Source: Tetraselmis striata
Taxonomy: Eukaryota; Chlorophyta; Chlorodendrophyceae; Chlorodendrales; Chlorodendraceae
Reading direction: 5' to 3'
Length of the DNA: 64,000 nt
Assembly (NCBI GenBank): GCA_006384855.1
Contig: VCJN01002700.1
Location: 101,249 to 165,248, forward strand
In this document: positions 44,696 through 56,824 of the stretch, piece after piece
Numbering within the stretch: the stretch's first letter is position 1
How the letters are laid out: each line of letters opens with the position of its first letter
The notes under the pieces: generated by a model
What the model saw: only the letters and a program-made list of their open reading frames with translations
What the model was told of the DNA's origin: nothing
Database searches by the model: none
Translations under genes and position numbers: made by a program

Positions 44696-46068
44696 GGAAC
44701 AGGACTGGCACCGTCAGTGAAACCCTTTACCGCATCTCTACTACGAGCTTCCAAAGACGAATCGTTTAGGGAGCAATCCAGTTCCGAAAAGCCCCGGGAT
44801 GGACGACACTCCCTTGTAGTAATAAAGCAAACTGCCGAAGCATTCCGCAGAGCTAATCCAGACCCTTCCGCTGCTTCAGCGCCGCGCCGCTGCCCCGACC
44901 TACCCGTTACGAGCACTTCCTACGTGTAGTCGTGCCGAGGCAGGGGTGTTAGCGGTCGGTAGCAGAGGTGGCGTTCCCAGGCCACGTTCCCAGCGAGACC
45001 GGTGGCAGGCAAGCACGCGATGCTGAGCGCTTGGGGGCACGAGCGGGCCGGGAGATCACGAGGTGGGGAGTGCGCACGGTGGGAATTGCGGGCGGTGGAC
45101 CCACGGGGTGACGGCGCTCGAGCGAGGGGGCGGGCAGAGGCCGAAGTGGGGGGGGGGGGGGGAGGGGCTCCACGCCCGCAAGCTTACCGTCGACAAGGAA
45201 AGGGTGGCTGTCAGCACGGATGCTGGCGGTGCGCTGTCGCAAGGCGACCCGGGCGTAATGGGTTCCTCGCGCCGGCAGCCAGATGTTACAGAAAGGCAGG
45301 CGGTGACTACGGCGACGCTCAGCCCGCCAGCGGCATCATCTGCCTCCGGTCTGCTGACTCTCCTCAGAATCGTCTCCGCCTCCCTGCTGCATCCGGCTGA
45401 TAACCTACATACCCTACTTGGCCCTATTACGCTATTATTCGCGACTACGGGCGGATGACCGCGCGCGCACGCCGCGGCCCGCGCGCCGCCGCGCAGTACT
45501 GCACAGGGTAGGAAGGATTTCTCATTGCAGGGCGCCCGCGGCGGGGGCGCCGTTGGTTGTCCTTACCGGGTGCCGACTCAAGTGTCAACTGCCACTGTAA
45601 TACGAATGTAACATCAGTACGCGATGCTGCGGCCGATAGTACTTTACGTTTTGTGACCCGGATAAGGACGTACGCCGCTACGCGTACGCATGTGCTGCGC
45701 TCGCCTCGGAGCCGGGCAGCCCACTTGGTAGCCTACCTGGCGGGTCGATTGCCTCAGCGGGCCGCGCCCTGCTCGGTGTCGTCGTCCTGGTAACGTCCAC
45801 GGCGCAGACGCAAGGTTCACCCCACGCCGCCAATGAGTCGCTGTTGACTCTCTATCTGCATCACACGCTCGCCGTCGCCCCTCTCGACCAACGTCACCGC
45901 CACAGCTTGAGCGGCAAGCTGCGTGCTGTTGCTGAGGCTGCAGACGAAGGCCGCAGCCCTCACAGTCCTAAACTCGTATTTGCCAGCTTCCGACGGCCTG
46001 TCGAACCTGGTCGCCAGAAACCACCAGGCAGCCGCCGGCACTCGACTCGGGTGCACGACCAAGCCACC
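44371..46068. other. Intergenic region between phosphatase and HSP70 (divergent genes)
   Basis: No firm gene. It holds a LINE tail remnant (44698-44870), a C-tract at 44665-44693 and a G-tract at 45147-45160. It must contain both promoters. I did not identify a definite heat-shock element. Confidence 0.45.
44698..44870 (-). mobile_element. 5'-truncated LINE 3' end, related to the LINE at 12130-14480
   Basis: It matches 12140-12300 in the same orientation (GACTGGCACC..CAGTGAAACCC, then CAATCCAGTTCCG against CGATCCGGTTACG, then GCCGAAGCATTC). Diverged. On the minus strand it ends at the poly-G/C tract and not in poly(A). Confidence 0.6.
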
Positions 46069-48108
46069 ATGGCAGCAGATAGTGTGGCGATTGGCATCGA
46101 CCTGGGCACGACATACTCCTGCGTCGGCGTCTATCAGAACGGGCGCGTGGAGATCATCGCCAACGAGCAGGGTAACCGGATCACGCCCAGCGTCGTGGCG
46201 TTCACGGACCGCGAGCGTCTGGTGGGTGAGGGCGCGATGAACCAGGCGAATACTAACCCGACCAACACGATCTTCGACGCCAAGAGGCTCATCGGCCGCA
46301 AATTTGACGAGCCCAGCGTCCAGGAGGACTGCGAGCTGTGGCCCTTCATCGTCAAGGCCGGCGAGGGTGGCAAGCCAATGATCGAGGTGGAGCACTGCGG
46401 CACCACGCGCGATTTCTGCGCGGAGGAGATCAGCAGCATGGTGCTGTCCAAGATGCGCGAGACTGCCAGCGCGTTCCTGGGGCACGGAGTGGAGAAGGCC
46501 GTCATCACCGTGCCCGCCTATTTCAACGACTCGCAGCGCCAAGCCACCAAGGTAAAGCGACTCATCCATATTCACCCCTCATAAGCACAACTCGGTTTAA
46601 TTGTCCTGAAATGTTCGCAGAGAATGTTTGCATTTATCTGCGTGACATACCTTGCATGCACGCCCGTCTTAGTATTGAGAATCAAGCATCATTGATGTTT
46701 TGTTCTGAGTGCCGCTCCCCCTATACACCCGCAGGATGCCGGGCTGATTGCGGGTCTGGATGTTCTGCGCATCATCAATGAGCCCACCGCAGCAGCTGTT
46801 GCGTACGGCTTCGACGCCAGCCCAGGCGAGGGTGCGGAGGAGGAGAATTTGCTGGTGTTTGACCTGGGCGGCGGCACCTTTGACTGCACCATCCTCACGC
46901 TAGATGAGGGCATCATGGAAGTGAAGGCAACCACCGGCGACACACACCTGGGCGGCGAGGACTTTGACCACAGGCTCGTGTACCACTTTGTGGCCGAGTT
47001 TAGCCGTAAGAACCCTGACACCGACATCACGTCCGACCCGCGCGCCATGCGCCGCCTTCGCAGCGCCTGCGAGCGCGCCAAGCGAAGCCTGTCTGCAAGT
47101 GTGACGGCCTCCGTGGAGCTGGATTCATTGCACAAGGGCATTGACTTCTTTTCCAGCATCAGCCGCGCGAGATTTGAGGAGATGAACATGGACTTCTTTG
47201 TTCGGTGCATCGAAATGGTCGAGGCGGTGCTGGCGGATGCGCGCATTTCCAAGGGGGAGATCACCTCTGTGGTGCTGGTTGGCGGCTCAACTCGCATCCT
47301 GCGGCTGCAGGAGATGCTGATCGAGTGCTTTCAAGGCAAGGAGCTCTGCAGGAGCATCAACCCTGATGAGGCTGTTGCCTACGGTGCTGCCATCCAGGCG
47401 GCGATGCTCACGTCGCAGAAGAGCGATGAGCGCATCCGGGACCTCGTGCTCCTCGACGTGGCGCCCCTGTCGATGGGCGTGGAGACGGCGGGTGGCTTGA
47501 TGAGCACTGTAATCGCCAGGAACACGCCGCTGCCGACGCGTCAAGAGCGTGTGTTCTCTACCTACACCGACAACCAGACGGCGGTGGATATCAAGGTCTT
47601 CGAGGGTGAGCGCGCCACCACTGCGGACAACAACCTCCTTGGCACGTTTGAGCTCACCGGCATCCCCAAGATGGAGCGCCGCAAGCCTCATATCGTTGTC
47701 ACCTTTGACGTTGACGTGAACGGCATTCTCTCGGTGACCGCCATGGACAAGACAAGCGGCGCAAGCAACGCGATCCGGATCTCAAACGACACAGGGCGGC
47801 TGACAGCAGCACAGGTGGAGCAGATGATGGCCGAAGCCGAGGCCTTTCAGATAGAGGACTTTAAGCGCCGTTCCGAAACTGAGGCCAAGCATGCCCTGGA
47901 GAACTACTTGTATAAGGCCAGGAGCGAAGTCACGTACGGGAAGGCTGCCAAGGCACTCACCGCCGCGGAGAAGGATGCCGCCGTTGCGGCCATCTCGGAG
48001 GCGCTGGCCTGGGTGGAGTTGCATCAGCACGCAGAGGCGGATGAGTACCGAAACAAGCGGCTGGAGCTGGAGCGCGCATGCGGCAGCACTGTCCTCACCA
48101 CGGTGTAG
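46069..48108 (+). CDS. Cytosolic-type HSP70 chaperone, divergent C-terminus
   Basis: Two exons: 46069-46551 and 46735-48108, GT-AG intron of 183 nt (618 aa). The start is in a strong context (GCCACCATGG). HSP70 signatures are all present: [17 protein letters not shown] at the N-terminus, [16 protein letters not shown] and [17 protein letters not shown]. The phosphate and adenosine-site surroundings ([12 protein letters not shown]), the linker ([19 protein letters not shown]) and a complete beta-sandwich ([17 protein letters not shown]) also look intact. It folds client proteins in an ATP cycle. The lid is short and ends GSTVLTTV, without the Gly/Pro-rich tail and EEVD that cytosolic HSP70s use to bind TPR co-chaperones. 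No targeting peptide is seen. Several usually invariant positions vary (for example [12 protein letters not shown]), so this is a divergent paralogue. Confidence 0.95.
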
Positions 48109-49538
48109 GCGCCTGCTCTGCCTCGCCAGACCAGGAGGTGTTTTAGCATGACAGGCTGTGGGGTTGGGCTGTGTGCGAGCGTTCACGTGTATTGCATTAG
48201 TATGCCTGCTGACGCGTGCACACTGATGATGTACAGATTCATTGTGGTGTCCTGATAACGGGCGCCACGCTAGGTAATTTGAATTGTATATTTGAAATAT
48301 CACGAAAGTTGTTATGAATCCGCATTTGCGCTCATGGAACTGTGCACCAGCATGAGCAATTGTTTAGCTTTTATGACTTTGGCTTCGGTCACATGTAGTT
48401 TGGAATATTCTGAACAGAAAACAAACAGAAACATCTCAGTCGTATTGCGATTCAATTTCGATTTGGGATAGGACTAAATCGAAGGACAGAGTTTGTATTG
48501 CCGGTTTGTTCAGGAAAATGCACGTGCATTGTTTGAAATTACGTAGCGATGCAGGGATGCAGACCAATGCCTGCGGATAAGATAACGTGTATTGTGCTGA
48601 TGGCAACGACGATTACGACTTGCATATCGGAATGCGGACCGATGCACAATGATACTGGCTGCATTAAGTGATACGATTTTTACACCTCAGGTAAATCTTT
48701 ACACGGCATGACTTAACATGTATATATTACGCTTCTCTATATCGATAACATTTGCATAGGATTTGGTAAGGATTTCAGACATGAAGATTTGCATAATCCT
48801 GACAATCGCGTCTAAACAGTATATTACAATGAACTGCAGGTATAAGATGAGAGTGGAATAACAACACCAGGACCAAGTAGACTAAGTGCCAGAAGGCTGG
48901 CAAAACACTGCCAGGCAACGCCGTTCATGTTTTTGCCAGCACCTGCGCACTAGTATGTTATGATTGATGTCTCCAGTATATATGTGTTCTCACACTGGCA
49001 GCTTGTTTCAAAATAGATTGATCGCTGACCTAGCCGCGTAGCAAGGTCAAAACAACTGCACGGGATTAATGGAGAATGATAGCTGCCATCGACTATACAT
49101 TAATAACCTCCGCGGACGTTTGCTGCACCACGCGGCTGCGTGAACTACTGTTGTTGTGTTATTTGTACTCTAGTATCAACAATATTTTTGGCTGGAATGA
49201 TGTATACAGATACATGCCTTGTTGTGTGTTCGCTGGTTGGAGCGGAGGTCTCTCATTCGAGAGGTCCACGGTCCCGGCTCTCACATTGAGGGCAATATAT
49301 GTATCGACCGAGCGCGTTCCGTGGTTTCAACTGGTTGCTGATGCATTCGCCCTTCAAATGAGGCAATGGTCTAATGGCTATGCCAGACCTACGACTGCAG
49401 ATTGCGCAAGAGGTCGAGTGCTGCTGGGGCGGCTTCGGCCGATGACCATGGGCGGGCGAAGAACTCAACAAATTTGATACCGTGAATTCGTAGTACGCGA
49501 GTACTATTACCTGTGGGAGTATATTACTCGTAGCGACC
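48109..49538. other. Intergenic region downstream of HSP70
   Basis: AT-richer sequence with no recognisable gene. The 133-aa frame at 49076-49477 has no motif and is probably chance. Confidence 0.45.
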
Positions 49539-49550
49539 ATAAATAATACC

Positions 49551-49839
49551 GTTCAGGCACTTCGAAACTTTGTCGCCAGCCAACCTGCAGAGTTCCGCCG
49601 GCACCTGTCGCGCACACGGCGGGGGCTGTTGCAGCGGGTCTCGGCTTGGGTGCATGGTACCCTGGGCGGCATTCTCTCTGCCGGTGTGCAGATGGCCAAG
49701 TCTGATGCGTGTGCTCGTGCCCACTCTGCGTCTTCTCATGTTACTGCTTCCACCCCGCAGTCGCTGTAGAGGACCTTTCTGATTGCCCTTTTATTTTGGT
49801 GATTTCCGATATCGCCTTCTGCTGCTAGCTCATGTAATT
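49551..49839 (+). mobile_element. 5'-truncated copy of the RLE-type LINE
   Basis: 289 bp matching 32088-32383 (CAGGCACTTCG to GCTAGCTCATGTAATT). It is flanked by ATAAATAATACC at 49539-49550 and 49840-49851, a 12-bp target duplication. It preserves the end of the ORF in frame (HGTLGGILSAGVQMAKSDA to a TAG), cleaner than the split copy. Confidence 0.85.
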
Positions 49840-50078
49840 ATAAATAATACCCGTATATACAAAGGATGATGACATTATCCTGCGCCCGCTACAGAGACGC
49901 CGGGCGAGTAGGTACCGCGCGGGCGGTAGTTTACTTACTCACCTACCACCTAGGGTACTACAGGTGCCTGATATGTATAAGTAGAATTACACATATAAGT
50001 ACCCAGTAGCCTTATTTCGTAGCCTTACTTACTAAATATTATACCTACCAGTACCTACTCACTCCTTTCCTTACTGAC

Positions 50079-50143
50079 CTTTCTGATTGCCTTTTATTTT
50101 GGTGATTTCCGATATCGCCTTCTGCTGCTAGCTCATGTAATTA
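50079..50143 (+). mobile_element. Very short LINE 3'-end insertion (65 bp)
   Basis: Starts CTTTCTGATTGCC, ends CATGTAATTA. Flanked by TTTCCTTACTGAC at 50066-50078 and 50144-50156 (13-bp duplication). Only the 3' UTR end is present. Confidence 0.85.
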
Positions 50144-50156
50144 TTTCCTTACTGAC

Positions 50157-50634
50157 TACCCCTACCCGGGTAGTAGTGCCAGGGTAAGTACCGAGACCGC
50201 GCCCCCTGCTATCTTGGCCTTTGGTGACCCGTGCCGTGGTGCTTGCAGGCTTGGTGCAGGCAGGAGGAACTGTCTGGTGCAGGTGTGCGGTCGTGTGCGT
50301 CGCGCTGCAGGAGCGCTCCAGAGTCGTTGTTACGACAGCAGGGCACCTCACGAGAGGTAATCCCCGCGCTCGTAGCCGCTTTCTTAGAGGTATTACAAGT
50401 ATCAGCAGGTACCTGGTACGAGATTTCCGGCCCACTCGCATGCCGCCAATATAACGATGTTAGCCACAGGATGTTTGCTTACGGCACATCAGTGCGAACC
50501 ATGCAGGGACTGCAGACGATCACGACACATCCAGACTCAAGCGCGTCCAGGCAGGTTCCTGCAGAAAGGGGCTTCTTGAGGCGAAGCGACACGTAACGCC
50601 GCAGGTCGACGGTTGTCGGCCGACGGCGGCATAC
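50157..50634. other. Upstream region of the LRR gene
   Basis: No firm gene. It should contain the LRR promoter. It shows GTACC/CCTAC-rich sequence and nothing else recognisable. Confidence 0.4.
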
Positions 50635-52761
50635 ATGCCGACAGACCCAGGGGACGACCCCTGGAGTTCGCGGCCGGTTCTGGAGCAGCTGCAGGTGCCC
50701 GCATTTCCATGCCTCAGCGACTTGCGATGGCCTGCCTGGGCAGCATGGCATGTCTATGGCACACTGTGTGCATTGGCGTCTCGCGCGCTGCATGGGGTGT
50801 GTGTATGTGTGTGCGCGCGCGGGGGGAGGGGGGGGGGGGGGGGGGGGGGGGGGGCTGACTGGCTGGCACCCACCGTAGGACCTACGGAACGAGGAGCTCA
50901 CCCCAGTGATACTCGAAGACGATGAAGGTGATGGCGACGTGTCGATACTGATTGAGGGGAAAATAAGGTCGCCCCAATCCACCTCCATGCTCAGGGTTGC
51001 CCCTCTTGGAATGCCACGTGCACTAGGATCAATGCACCTAAAAAGGGTGACTGTGCAGCCGATTGAGCTCTGTTGGTTATGCGGGCTTTTGCAAGTGAGC
51101 CGTAGTCGCCGTGACCGACTACATATGTCTGTGCTTGCGGTTTCAAGGGCGTCTGTGGGTGGCTTTGTCGCGGACCTGAAGAAAGGCGTCGCCATCTGCG
51201 CCTCCGGTTGCAGCCTGACAAGTTTCCCCATGTCAAGCTTCTCGGTGCCCCCCCCCCCCCCCCCCGGCCCTGCTTGTGCGCTTCATTCCCGATTCTTACT
51301 CTGCCTGCTAAACACAGCATGCTGTAGAGGTGAGAGTGAGAGGGTGCGGACGCAGCGGATGCGTGTCACTCATGTTTTCTGCTCTGAGACTGGGCAGCCT
51401 GCTATTCCAGAGGACCTGGATCATGCGGTTGGATCTGTCGTCGAACAAGCTGAGCGTTGATGAGGTACGAGGGCGGTGGTCGGACTTTAAGCGCGCAGCA
51501 AAGCTGAGCACTTTCCGCACTAGGGTGACAATCTGACACTGCAGGGAGAACGTGAGGAGAGGGGGGGGGGGGGGGGATTTGCTGCTAGCAAATGTTTTTT
51601 TTTGCCCGGCAGGTCAGCTCTCTGGGTGCGGGAGGCTGCTGGGTGCGCGATCTCAGCGTGGCCAACAACAACTTGTCGGAGTTTCCCTCGTTGACGGCAA
51701 ACTTTCCCCGACTTCTGCGACTAGACCTCTCGTAAGCCGCTTCTGTCTCCCCTACAGTGGCCTGACTTGCTATTGATGCCCCAGCGGTGCAGCAACGAAG
51801 CTCTGATCCCTCCGAAGGCAGTACTTGCCTGGTTCCTGCCCAAACAGATGCTCAGAGTGTCTTATATATGGCATGGGCATGTTCTCACAGGGACAACGAC
51901 TTCGACTCGCTGCAGGGTCTTGCGGACAGCACCCCTCCAGCCCTTGTGGACCTGGACATCTCAGGCAAGGGGCCAAGAACCGCCGTTCTCACGCTCCCAG
52001 GCGGTGCTGGAGCGAGTATTGAGCGCCACTGATTTGTCGTTTGCTGTGTAGGGTGCGCCCTGACGGGGCTGATGGATGAGGCGGGGGACACTTGCCCGCT
52101 GGCTGCCTTCACGGCACTGTCCACTCTCAACCTAGGCGCAAACGATATCGAGGATTTCGAGGAGTTGGCGCCCCTGGCCACGCTGCGCAGCGTCCGGCAT
52201 CTATCGTTGGAGGACAACCCATGCACAGAGGAGCACCGCTGCAAGGCGTACATCAGGAAGTGAGGAGCCACGGGCGGCCCCTTGCCGCAGTCAGCCCGCT
52301 GCAGGGTAGTCGTGACCCTACCTCACCCCCCCCCCCCCCCCCCCCCTTTGCATTCACCCCTCTGCCTGCCGGGCATCCATCGGCAGGAAGATGCCCTGGC
52401 TGGCTCGGCTGGACAACGACAATTTAAAGCAGGGCATAAATGTGCAGGCAGGTCCGGCCGCTACGTCAGGTAAGCCTGGATCACAAACTTCCTGTATTGC
52501 AAACTGAATGTTAGGACTGGCGAGCTTCATCCAAACACAGAGCGATTCATCTACAAAGGGTGTGGTTCTCTGAGATGGTCATGCCTGACGTGCACAGACA
52601 ACATCGACACTATCCTGGAGTTCAACAAGGACAGGTCCTCATGTTCATGCCTGGAGGGAAACGCGTGCACCGCGCCCGAGGGGTGCACGGATTGGAAGAA
52701 CCGCTACGCAGTGGCACGAGCAGTTCGGCAGCGTACGGGGTTCAGGGCTGGCGGCGCATGA
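50635..52761 (+). CDS. Leucine-rich repeat protein with Cys-rich C-terminal motif
   Basis: Eight exons: 50635-50694, 50879-50967, 51413-51464, 51613-51731, 51891-51964, 52052-52259, 52387-52469, 52598-52761 (849 nt, 282 aa); every phase agrees. LRR units follow the SDS22-like pattern: IMRLDLSSNKLSV, VRDLSVANNNLSEFPSL, LLRLDLSDNDFDSL, LVDLDISGCALTGL, LSTLNLGANDIEDFEEL, VRHLSLEDNP. A cap (CKAYIRKKMPWLARLDND) follows. After a short linker comes SCSCLEGNACTAPEGCTDW then KNRYAVARAVRQ to the stop, a compact Cys-rich motif I do not recognise by name. LRR proteins of this kind bind protein partners. The exact role is unknown. The intron after 51964 has a GC donor (CAG|GCAAGG) supported by frame. Exon 2 to exon 3 is the least certain join. 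Confidence 0.8.
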
Positions 52762-54678
52762 GCGGGGCATCGCTGCAGCTCATGCCCGCCCTCTTTGCCT
52801 GTACGTGTGCGGCATTGCCATGTCCGATTAGCCATGATCACGGAGCCAGAATGGTCGCATCCTTTGATCCTTTGTGTACGGTTCAACCGGCGCGCACGTC
52901 ATATCTGCTGGTGGGTGGCAGCAAAACTGGCATCTCCCCAAATACTGCAGCAACTGAGTGCGATTTTCGCGCGACACTGCTATCCGTGTTTCCCCGGTCG
53001 TGCGATCAGCCATCATGTTCTGAACCGGCTCAAGGTTCTGCGTTTTTTTGCTACAGCATATTAACAATGCCAGTGTGGAGCATAGCCATGTGTGTGGGCA
53101 TGAGTGTTGGTACACTACTGCATATGTACAATGTAGCTAGGGCATGCCTTAGAACTTTTGCACATATCCTCATTGATGGTCCGCACTAGCACTGCGCGCG
53201 CGCACTAGGCACCGTAATGCCTGCCTAGCTGCGTGTAGCGTCCTCACTTCTCTGTAACCAGCCAATCTCCGCGCTTCACGCTCCCTTCAACAGTCCTCGG
53301 CTCGCGCCAGGACCCGCACATGGCGGGTTGGTAGGGACGCTGCGCACAACAACGTGTGGTGATGCACAATATACAGTCATGTTGCGCCACGAAGGCAGTG
53401 TCAATTGGTGCATCAGCAAGCAAGCAGACATGCCTCAGCATAAATATCGCCATCATGCTCGTGTGCATCACAGCAGGAGTAATAAAAGCAACAATATGCT
53501 CCGCGGCATAAACCGAGCTATATCTACCCATGAAGTAGCTACGTGATGAGAAGTGCTGCCTTAATAATATAATGGTTTTTTAATTATTTTGGCTGTCTCC
53601 TACTTGCGGCTGGTGGGCGGCTCGCTGCTCATGATGTGGCGGTGGCGAAAAATAATGGTGGCTGTGAGCAGATGACGTTTCGAATGCAAGCTTTGGCTGT
53701 TTTCTTGACGAAAAGGCGCGCGATGATGCCTAGCTGTGGCGAGGAGCGGTTGGGTATATCGCGCGGTAAAAATCCGTGCGATTTTGTTGGAATAAGGTGG
53801 CGTACCCTTAATAGCATGCATCCACGATTCAATTCAATGGGTTAACGTGTGGGTAAATCGATTGCATGTGCGCAACACACAGTCGCTACTTATATGTGGA
53901 AAGGTTTGGAAAGGCGGTATATAACCAAAATGTCGCGACGCGCGCCCTGCGCGCGCGACAATCCGACTCTGGGCTTCGTCGTCACGCGCGCCCCCAGCTG
54001 GGCGGTCACCCCTGGTAATACCCTAATATTACAAAACCCTGAAATTCGATTGATTCAATATAAAGTAAAAATATCAGGAAAATTTAACTTCGCTTTGCCC
54101 TAGATGGAGATTGAAACCCTATCTATATCGGATGACGGTGTAATTGGGCGGAGCCCTGATTCAATAATTTACAATATCGTATCCGGACAGGTGGATTAGC
54201 GAATAAAAAACTAACAAGGCCGAGCCCACAGCCAAAATCCAAAGATATATCCTGAAATTCAGCCGACCGCACGGGCTCCTCCGCAACATGCGGGTGCCTC
54301 ATGAGCAAAGGGTCATGCTCAATGTGCAGCATCATGTGTTTGGACCCATCTCTAGCTGGGCGGTGCATTGCGTCTGCGAATGCAACTAATCCTTAGTGAC
54401 TTAATAAAGTCGGCTGCTTCATCAAACTTCAGCTGCTCTGCTGCCTGCTAGCGCTACTCACCCAATATGCCCCAAAACTGAAAGGCCTCGAAATTACGTT
54501 GTTTTTCGAAGACGGCGATTTTGTAGTTAGCGTGCAATAAAACCTACTTCGATTATAAAACCCTGATTACGGCTGACTAGCCAACGCATTGACCATGAAA
54601 CCAATGTAGGCTTTTTCCTTCCCCAGTACTTTGCGTGCATTCTCTTGACGCTCTCCCTGTGACCAAAAAGATTATGCA
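52762..54678. other. Intergenic region downstream of the LRR gene
   Basis: No recognisable gene. Frames at 52560-53189 overlap the LRR end or are chance. The part from 53560 on is AT-rich, with two ACCCTGA-like blocks (54000-54200) of unknown nature. Confidence 0.45.
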
Positions 54679-54691
54679 ACAAAGAGGTATT

Positions 54692-54912
54692 ATTATTTAC
54701 ATGAGCTAGCAGCAGAAGGCGATATCGGAAATCACCAAAATAAAAGGCAATCAGAAAGGTCCTCTACAACAACTGCGGGGTGCCTAAACGGCCGTCGTAG
54801 AGACGCTGCAAGGGTTTCACTGGTGCCAGTCCTGTCCCGGGGGCGGAAAAAAAAAACTGCGGGGTGGAAGCAGCAACATGAGAAGACGCAGAATGGGCAC
54901 GAGCCCATGAAT
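54692..54912 (-). mobile_element. LINE 3'-end copy, itself interrupted by another LINE tail
   Basis: The minus strand reads CTCGTGCCCATTCTGCGTC through to GCTCATGTAAATAATAAT. Flanked by ACAAAGAGGTATT at 54679-54691 and 54913-54925 (13-bp duplication). It contains the insertion at 54782-54854. Confidence 0.85.
54782..54854 (+). mobile_element. 73-bp LINE tail with poly(A), nested in another LINE copy
   Basis: Plus strand: GCCTAAACGGCCGTCGTAGA, then GGGTTTCACTGGTGCCAGTC, then an A-run. Flanked by AACTGCGGGGT at 54771-54781 and 54855-54865. Same 3' end as the LINE at 12130-14480. Confidence 0.85.
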
Positions 54913-54950
54913 ACAAAGAGGTATTCAGTAGTTTGATTACAGGCAAAGAG

Positions 54951-55023
54951 AGGACCTTTTTAATTGTCCTTTTTTTGGTGATTTCCTGATATCGCCTTCT
55001 GCTGCTAGCTCATGTGAGTACAT
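54951..55023 (+). mobile_element. Short LINE 3'-end insertion
   Basis: AGGACCTTTTTAATTG to GCTCATGTGAGTACAT. Flanked by ATTACAGGCAAAGAG at 54936-54950 and 55024-55038 (15-bp duplication). Its internal sequence (TTTTTTTGGTGATTTCCTGA) is closer to the split LINE at 32330 than to the other short copies. Confidence 0.85.
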
Positions 55024-55038
55024 ATTACAGGCAAAGAG

Positions 55039-55487
55039 GTATCGCCCATCGATGATGGCGATCGTCCGATCGTGTCATCATTACTGTGTACATACAGGGA
55101 GACATAGGGTAGACGCTATCGAGCATATAGCGACTATATCGTCGTCATCAGCGCAGCAGCAGCTTCCGATGAGCCGTGAAAGACATCATCAGCGCAGCAC
55201 GCACGCGCGCGGCGGCCCCTGTGCTTGAGTATCCCGCTGCTCAGCACCGCTACCCACATTTCAGCGCTGCGCCTCTCCCGTCTCGCCAGGCGATCAGCTC
55301 AAACAGATTAGCTCTGTCCGGGGTACTGAACCCGACCAGGTTGCTGTAAGCTGGCGGTCCTCGAACGCCAAGCACCTGCTGTAGGGCGTGCCCGCCTCGC
55401 ACGCCGCGAGAGGGCTGAGTAAAAAAGACCGCGCGGAACGGCGCGTGGGTGACACGAGGCAGCAGTGGCCTGTGGTCGCTGCGACCG
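55039..55487. other. Upstream region of the BAR-like gene
   Basis: No firm gene. It contains ATCGTC-type short repeats (55045-55160) and should hold the promoter. A minus-strand frame at 55308-56162 is an antisense shadow of the BAR-like exons. Confidence 0.4.
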
Positions 55488-56792
55488 ATGGCGGACGAGC
55501 GAGCCAGGCCAGCATCGGGGATGGGCGTGGACGCGGCGGGGATGTTTAAGCACATCCGGAGGCAAGCTGGGGCGGAGCTTCGGAAGATTGGCGGCAACGG
55601 CGGGGGTTCTGCGCTGGAGGGGCCGATCGACCCCGCCACGCTGGTGAGGCCCGGGGAGGCTCGTCGACTCCTCAGCTGTAGTTGCACTACCCCCCCCCGC
55701 CAGTCCCAACCATATAGCTATATTCAGCAAGATTTTATCTTGCTTCCATCCCATCAGCTTGAAAAAGCCTGCAGCCAGCAGCTGTGCCAACTTGGCCCGC
55801 GCGTGGCCGACCTTGCGAGTCCCGCCCGTCTGGTCGGACACGCCCCGCACTTGCCCCCCCCCCCCCCCCCCCCCCCCCGGGTTGGTCGCGCTCTCACTTA
55901 CCGCCCCTTTTGCGCAGGAGTCGTTCGACAACCTGCTGCAGCAGTACGAGCACGCTACCACCACGGTCGCGTCGGTGGCGAAGCAGCTGCGCTCGGTGGT
56001 GTCGGCGGAGCTGGGGCTGGGCGAGAAGCAGGCGGGGCTGCAGGCGGCGGTGCGAACCGCGGGGCAGCTGCTGGGCTCACGCCCCAGCGCGCAGCTGGAC
56101 ACGCAGGTGCGAGCTCGGCGCTGCCCGTCCGACACCCGCCGCCCGCGAGCCCGAACCCACACGCACGTCTCCCAGCCGCGTGGCCCACTTGCGCGGGGTC
56201 ACTCGGGGGCCCTCCGGCATTGGATTCGAGGCGGCGCTGTGCCGTTCCTCGCTGTCTGAATTTCTGGGAGCATCTGTCAAATTGTTCCAATATATTCAAA
56301 TCTTTGGTTTTCAATCGTGCAATCCCCCCCCCCCCCCCCGCCCGTGATTCGCCGCAGATCATCCCAGCGTTTGTGGCCGGCGGCAACAGCCTGAAACGAC
56401 CACGTGGTGGCCATCCAGCGCACCGTGCTGCCGGGCCTGGACAAGCTGGTGGAGAGCCACAAGGTGCGCTGGCTGGTGGCGCGCAGCAGCGCGGCTGGGC
56501 CCTCTCGGCTGTGCATGTCAGATATTCCCCTGCGCCTCGCCCCACTCCATTTTGCTTCCATGTGGCCCATGCGCCTCCTCACCCTCTCCCTCCCGCTCTG
56601 TTTGCCGGCTCCCCGCGGCATTTTACGCAGGCGCTGGCGAAAGAGGTGTCTACGACTAAGCAGCAGCGCATCGACTACGAGCACTATGTCCACAAGATCA
56701 AGGTACCCCCCCCCCTCCCCAAGGCTACAACCAACCCCCCTGCGACCCTGTCAGTCATCCGTGGCTGTGCGGCTCCCCTGAGAGAGCACAAG

Positions 56793-56824
<32 letters not shown>

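Noticed and set aside
45817-46575. 252-aa minus-strand frame
   Set aside because: Antisense to HSP70 exon 1.
55308-56545. Long minus-strand Pro/Ser-rich frames
   Set aside because: Shadows of GC-rich BAR-like exons and C-tracts.
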